From contig NZ_JAHBZK010000010.1 of the NCBI RefSeq assembly GCF_019635465.1, positions 62,001 through 126,000 on the forward strand: a stretch of 64,000 bases of DNA, written 5' to 3'. Below are positions 59,820-64,000 of this stretch, in pieces. The first letter of the stretch is position 1. Each line of letters starts with the position of its first letter. The notes below the pieces were generated by a model that was not told the origin of the DNA, searched no databases, and was given only the letters and a program-made list of their open reading frames with translations. This DNA is from Hydrogenophaga sp. (GTDB taxonomy: Bacteria; Pseudomonadota; Gammaproteobacteria; Burkholderiales; Burkholderiaceae_C). Made by a program: the position numbers and the translations under genes.

Positions 59820-60812
59820 ATGCTGGATGGATCGGGACAGCGACTGCACGGCCGTTTGCTGGGTCATGCCGACCTGGCCGAGGCGCTGGCCCTGGTGCCG
59901 GCCTGGCTGCCCCTGCCACCGGCCTTGCGCGCCGACCTGCCGTCCGTGTGGACGCGTCTGCTGGGCCACAGCGGCTTCAACGCCGACCTCATCGAAGACC
60001 TCGACCGCCCGCCGGGCCAGCGCATCGTCGGCCTGGGCGTGGCCGTTGCGCTCGACGCCACCTGGGCGCAGCGCCTGATCGACGACCCGCCACCGTTTGC
60101 CGCCGCGCACCTGTACGCCGCGCTGGCCGATGGCAGCTTCCAGCCCCCCAGCGACAAGGAGCTGGCCCGACTGAGCGGCCAGGGCGAGGTGAGCTTCTTC
60201 GTGCTGCACTACGAGCAGGTGCTCAACGACCTGGCCGACCCCGACACGCTGGAGCTGCTGGGGGTGGCGATGACGCTGTTTCGCCAGGCGCACGCCGGTT
60301 ACCGCCTGCAGCACCTCTACCAGGAGGGCCTGGGCGAGCAGGGGGCCTACCTGCAGAGCATGGGCTTTCGGACCCGCACCGCGCGCGCGCAGGACGGCGT
60401 GCCCGAGCTCTACGGGCTCAGCCGCGCCGAGGCCGCGCGCCTGTTGCCCGGCTCGCCGGTGCGCGACGCCTTTCAGTTCACGCCGCCGCACTTCGGCTTT
60501 TCGGCGGCCGAGCGGCGCCTGTTGCGCCTGGCGGTGACGCAACTCAGCGACGACGAGATCGGCGACGAACTGGGCGTGTCGGTGCATGGCGTCAAGAAGC
60601 TCTGGCGCTCGGTCTACCAGCGCGCCATGGGGGCCATGCCGGGCCTGTTCGATGAGGCAGGCGCCGAGGCCGACGCCGGCACGCGCGGCCCCGAGAAGCG
60701 GCGCGCGCTGCTGCACTACCTGCGTCAGCACCCCGAAGAGCTGCGCCCCTACGCAGCCATGGCGGATTCGCCCCGGCGCGCGGCCGCACCACCCAACCCG
60801 GTGGCGGGTTGA
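59820..60812 (+). CDS. LuxR-type HTH regulator with unknown sensor domain
   Basis: This 330-residue protein has a helical N-terminal region without a recognised domain and a C-terminal LuxR-type helix-turn-helix: FSAAERRLLRLAVTQLSDDEIGDELGVSVHGVKKLWRSVYQRA across residues about 222-265. The last 60 residues are Pro/Ala rich. It starts 186 bases from the divergent acyl-CoA ligase, a likely target. The sensor part (EVSFFVLHYEQVLNDLADPDTLELLGVAM) may bind an acyl or aromatic ligand, but this is speculation from position. Confidence 0.7.
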   Translation: MLDGSGQRLHGRLLGHADLAEALALVPAWLPLPPALRADLPSVWTRLLGHSGFNADLIEDLDRPPGQRIVGLGVAVALDATWAQRLIDDPPPFAAAHLYAALADGSFQPPSDKELARLSGQGEVSFFVLHYEQVLNDLADPDTLELLGVAMTLFRQAHAGYRLQHLYQEGLGEQGAYLQSMGFRTRTARAQDGVPELYGLSRAEAARLLPGSPVRDAFQFTPPHFGFSAAERRLLRLAVTQLSDDEIGDELGVSVHGVKKLWRSVYQRAMGAMPGLFDEAGAEADAGTRGPEKRRALLHYLRQHPEELRPYAAMADSPRRAAAPPNPVAG

Positions 60813-60944
60813 GCCTCGGCGCGGGCGTTCCCTCACCCGTGGAGGCGGGTGCCCAAATAGGGCAGTACCCAAATTGAGGTCTGCCGCCCAAGGCGGCGCC
60901 TGGCGACCATCGCGGCTGTGCTGTTCACTGCCGATGCGTCCGCC

Positions 60945-61721
60945 ATGCCTCAAGCCCAACCCCGCCCCACCACCGCTGCCGACGAACCCCAGCCGCGCGA
61001 CGATGCGCTGACCACCGCCTGTGCGACGCGCCGGCTGCAGCCCTACCGCCTGGCCCACAAGGCCTTGCGCGCCACGCTGTCGCAGGTGCTGCACAACGCC
61101 GGCGCGCTGGACGCCGCCGACCCGCAGGAGCGCGCCCGGCTGGTGGACGACGTGGAACGCTTGCTGGCGGTGTGCGCCGACCACCTGGCACACGAGAACC
61201 GCTACCTGCACGAGCCGCTGCGCGAGCGCTCGGCGCACGCGGTGCTGGCCTTTCACTACGACCACCTCGATCACCTCGACGCCATCGACAACATGCGGCT
61301 GTTGCTGCAACGCCTGCGCGACGCCGGGGCCCATGGCGACGATGTCGAGGCACTGGGCTACGAGCTGTACCTGCGGCTGTCGCAATTCGTCGGCGACAGT
61401 CTGGCGCACATGTCGGAAGAGGAGGGCACGCTCACCTGTGCGCTGTGGGCGCACTTCAGCGACGACGAGCTGCAGGCGCTGATCGATCGCCTGCGCGACG
61501 CGCTCTCGCCGGCCGAAATGGAGGGCTTCGTGCGCACGCTGGCGGGTGCGCTCAACACCAGCGAGCTCGCCCACCTGATCGACGACATGCAGCACAGCCT
61601 GCCACCAGCGCGAGCGCGCGGCCTGTTGGGCCTGCTGCGCGACGAGCTGCACGCCCTTCGACGCACCGACGTCGCCGCGCGCCTGGGCCTGCCGCCCGAG
61701 CCCTTGTTGTTCGCCACCTGA
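60945..61721 (+). CDS. Hemerythrin-like domain protein
   Basis: This 258-residue protein has the four-helix hemerythrin pattern: LAHKALRATLSQVLHNAG with the first His near residue 38, DHLAHENRYLHEPLRE (H..E..H) near 85, then FHYDHLDHLDAI and a further HMSEEEG. These His, Glu and Asp could hold a di-iron centre binding oxygen or NO. The C-terminal half has a second helical domain. ATG 60945 is used; GTG 60918 is possible. It follows the LuxR-type gene in the same direction, 132 bases on. Confidence 0.75.
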   Translation: MPQAQPRPTTAADEPQPRDDALTTACATRRLQPYRLAHKALRATLSQVLHNAGALDAADPQERARLVDDVERLLAVCADHLAHENRYLHEPLRERSAHAVLAFHYDHLDHLDAIDNMRLLLQRLRDAGAHGDDVEALGYELYLRLSQFVGDSLAHMSEEEGTLTCALWAHFSDDELQALIDRLRDALSPAEMEGFVRTLAGALNTSELAHLIDDMQHSLPPARARGLLGLLRDELHALRRTDVAARLGLPPEPLLFAT

Positions 61722-61808
61722 GTTCCGCGGCCCGCGCGCCTGTGGCGCGGGTCGCTGCCAGCCCCTTTCTCATCCATCGACGCGGCTGTGCCCGCCAAGG
61801 ACCTTGTC

Positions 61809-63392
61809 ATGCCTCCTGTTTTCACCGACGCCGAATCAACGGCCACCGATGCGCCGCAGCGCGCACCCCTGGCCGCCTGGCGCGCCGCGCTGGCGCTGCT
61901 GTTCTCCACCGCCTTCCTGTTCACCGGTTGCGGTGGCGGTGGGGGCGACGCCGTGGCGGGGGCGCCAGCGACCGCTGGCGCCCCCAGCACACCGGCCCAG
62001 GCGCCGACCACCCCCGCTGGCTCGGCCGAGGGCGTGATGACCACCGCCAGCATTGGCCCGGCCGGTGGCACGCTGCGCAGCGTGGATGGCGCGCTCACGC
62101 TGGAGGTGCCGGTAGGCGCGTTGGCACAGGCCACCACGCTGAGCATCCAGCCCATCGGTAACGCCGCCCATGGCGGGCGGGGCCGCGCCTTTCGCATCTC
62201 ACCGGAGGGCCTGCACAGCGCCGTGCCCATGACGCTGCGCTTCGCGGTCGACGACGCCATGCTCGAGGGCAGCGCCATGGGTGTGATGCAGGTCGCGACG
62301 CAAAGCGCCGATGGCAGCTGGCAGGTCTACCGCAACGCGGTGCGCGACCTGGGCGGGCGCACGCTGAGCGTGCAGACCTCGCACTTCAGCGACTGGGCTG
62401 TGATCGCAGGCGCGCAGTTGCGCCCGGGCACCGCCACCCTGCCGGTCGGCCAGTCGATCGACCTCACACTGGTGACCTGCAAGGCGCAGCCCGGCCAGGG
62501 CGAGACGTCCACGCTCGACGCCTGCACCGAGCAGCCGGTGTTCGTGGGTGAGCTCTCCCAGTGGTCGGTCAGTGGCGTGCCGGGCGGCACGCAGGCCACG
62601 GGCGTGATCACCGAAATCCCGCTCAGCGGCCCGGCACAGGGCGAGGCGCCGCACCGTGCGCGCTTTGACGCCCCGGTGCTGCTGCCTTCTCCCAACCCGG
62701 TGGCGGTGTCGGTGGTGTACGACGAGGTGGCGCCGGGCGCGGTGCCGGTCACGCTGGTGTCGAACATCCTGATCACCCGCTACCAGGGTTGCCAGTGGCT
62801 GCGCGACGTGGCCACCCTGCACTTCGAGACCGAACTGGCCTATGACTTCACCGGCAGCGGCCCCTTGGGGGCTCTGCAACTGCATCAGCAGGGCGTGCTG
62901 CGCGGCGAGCTGCAAAGCATCGACCAGAACGACTTCTTTGGCACCTTCCGCGGGCTGAGCACGCAGGGCAGCGCCACGCTGGACGATCGCCACACCAGCG
63001 ACGGCGTCACCACGCGCCTGTTCGGCGACGGGCAGCCGGCCATCGGCACCGGCATCGACCAGAACCAGATCAGCGGCGCCACCTTCGTCATCGACTACCG
63101 CACCTGCACCTACACCATCCAGACCCAGATCGCGGTCGTGGCCACCAGCGGCGAGCCGGGCGACGTGCCACGCCCCGCCGTGGTGGGCGGCTTCACGCGC
63201 GGCAACGTGGCCATCGACGAAATCAACGGCATCGGGGGCTACCAGGACATGCCGGTGCGCGGCGAGCCGGACGCGGCAGGCACCTACGCGCCCGGCGGCC
63301 TGGGCATCGGCCTGGTGTCCGACGGCTACGCCACCGATGCCACCAGCGGCACGGCCGCGGTGCGCTGGGTGATCCACCGCATGACCTTCTGA
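61809..63392 (+). CDS. Exported Gly-rich lipoprotein-like protein
   Basis: This 527-residue protein has a long signal ending in a lipobox-like stretch (LLFSTAFLFTGCGGGGG, lipidated Cys near residue 41), followed by an Ala/Thr/Pro-rich linker and beta-rich domains. VDGALTLEVPVGALAQATTLSIQPI near residue 95 resembles ZU5-like modules of surface proteins. AAGGA before ATG 61809 supports the start. It is probably held in the outer membrane. No enzyme motif is seen. The next gene is 25 bases downstream. Confidence 0.75.
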   Translation: MPPVFTDAESTATDAPQRAPLAAWRAALALLFSTAFLFTGCGGGGGDAVAGAPATAGAPSTPAQAPTTPAGSAEGVMTTASIGPAGGTLRSVDGALTLEVPVGALAQATTLSIQPIGNAAHGGRGRAFRISPEGLHSAVPMTLRFAVDDAMLEGSAMGVMQVATQSADGSWQVYRNAVRDLGGRTLSVQTSHFSDWAVIAGAQLRPGTATLPVGQSIDLTLVTCKAQPGQGETSTLDACTEQPVFVGELSQWSVSGVPGGTQATGVITEIPLSGPAQGEAPHRARFDAPVLLPSPNPVAVSVVYDEVAPGAVPVTLVSNILITRYQGCQWLRDVATLHFETELAYDFTGSGPLGALQLHQQGVLRGELQSIDQNDFFGTFRGLSTQGSATLDDRHTSDGVTTRLFGDGQPAIGTGIDQNQISGATFVIDYRTCTYTIQTQIAVVATSGEPGDVPRPAVVGGFTRGNVAIDEINGIGGYQDMPVRGEPDAAGTYAPGGLGIGLVSDGYATDATSGTAAVRWVIHRMTF

Positions 63393-63417
63393 CATCCCCA
63401 CCACAAGAGCCATCACC

Positions 63418-64000
63418 ATGAACCACCTGAACCCGCTTCAACGCCTGCGCGCCGTGTGTGCCGCTGTGGCCCTGTGCAGCCTCTCGGCCACCGCCTTGGC
63501 CGACATCGACTGCTGGATGGATGCCGAGCACCCGCGCACGGCCGACCAGCTTGCGGTCGGCGACCAGCGCGCCGCACCCACGCGCGCCACCCTGCACGCC
63601 CTCAACGCCTTGCTGCACCGCCAGGCCGAGCTGCATGCGCTGCCGCGCAGCCGTTTGCGCAGCAGCTGGCAGATCGGCGGACAGTGGACGGCGCCTGCGC
63701 GATCGGCGCACTTTCTGCTGCGCGACCACCGCGAGTCGATGTGGCAAGGCCGTTGCGACGTGCTCAAAGGGGCCGACCGCCTGCCGCCGCGCGCCAGCAT
63801 CGTGGTCGGTGTCAACGCGCCCAACACCTTCTTCGTCAGCAGCGTGCCCGACGTCAAGGACGACCAGCTCGAGGCCTTCCGCGAACTGCCGGCCACCGGC
63901 CAGATTGGCGGCCACACGCTCTACGACGGCCACATGCTGGTGTTCACCGCCAATGGCCGCCTGCCCTGGGTGCCTGTCACCGTCGCCGAGTACCTCGACT
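63418..64000 (+). CDS. Exported protein, 3' end beyond the window
   Basis: A frame from ATG 63418 stays open to the window end (194 codons). It begins with a signal peptide (LQRLRAVCAAVALCSLSATALA), then IDCWMDAEHPRTADQL. The rest mixes charged helices and short strands, with an LLRDHRESMWQGRCDVLKGADRLPPRAS stretch. It follows the lipoprotein-like gene by 25 bases, so both likely form one operon. No family is recognised. Confidence 0.75.
   Translation, partial: MNHLNPLQRLRAVCAAVALCSLSATALADIDCWMDAEHPRTADQLAVGDQRAAPTRATLHALNALLHRQAELHALPRSRLRSSWQIGGQWTAPARSAHFLLRDHRESMWQGRCDVLKGADRLPPRASIVVGVNAPNTFFVSSVPDVKDDQLEAFRELPATGQIGGHTLYDGHMLVFTANGRLPWVPVTVAEYLD

Noticed and set aside
1..64000. CRISPR array, rRNA or complete tRNA gene
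   Set aside because: No regularly spaced repeat set or folded RNA gene was seen on either strand by reading; a tool search would be needed to exclude them fully.

Overview
The window is high-GC DNA from a beta-proteobacterium, most likely a Comamonadaceae-like member of the Burkholderiales. That placement is an inference from gene content and protein style (AapJQMP transporter, DUF1631, DUF1415, DUF2889, RhlE, EttA); no rRNA or tRNA gene is present to confirm it.

Bases 1 to about 20,400 are the late half of a short-tailed (podovirus-type) prophage, read left to right. The order is the terminase tail, portal, scaffold, major capsid protein, head-end protein, first tail fibre, connector, tail-tube or propeller proteins, an acetyltransferase-like protein, and four alanine-rich internal or ejection proteins ending in an 802-residue protein. 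A fibre module follows: a second fibre, a 12-fold repeat fibre and an adaptor. The lysis cassette is a membrane protein, a holin, an M15 peptidase and nested Rz/Rz1, closed by a strong terminator at 20160-20192. The integrase, replication genes and left attachment site lie outside the window. A 15-base motif, GATCACTTTYCGGCY, occurs in four gene gaps, each heading one transcriptional block of the phage. It is one of the two most unusual signals here.

From 20,418 the DNA is host chromosome. The first genes are glyoxalase I, a hotdog thioesterase, a MarR regulator with a perfect palindromic operator, an MFS transporter, a short-chain dehydrogenase and a LysR regulator. A two-component system follows (26-27 kb) beside a small lysine-rich exported protein that has its own direct-repeat box. 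Next come RhlE, EttA, DUF1415 and DUF1631 proteins, a membrane-anchored TAXI-type binding protein and a PAS chemoreceptor.

The stretch 37.5-42.1 kb is a six-gene copper-handling operon on the minus strand: DUF2946 protein, TolC-like protein, multicopper oxidase, cupredoxin, DUF411 protein and CusF-like protein. After it come a DUF1223 protein, a glycerophosphodiesterase and a complete polar amino-acid ABC transporter (44.3-48.6 kb). The rest holds two AMP-forming acyl-CoA ligases, an AcuI-type reductase, a DUF2189 membrane protein, a dioxygenase, a MOSC protein and a cupin, an ECF sigma/anti-sigma pair with a secreted partner, a LuxR-type regulator, a hemerythrin-like protein and two exported proteins at the right edge.

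The second unusual signal is at 53316-53588: a 273-bp non-coding element with 29-bp terminal inverted repeats and two large internal palindromes. It looks like a miniature mobile element whose end supplies the ribosome binding site of the neighbouring gene.
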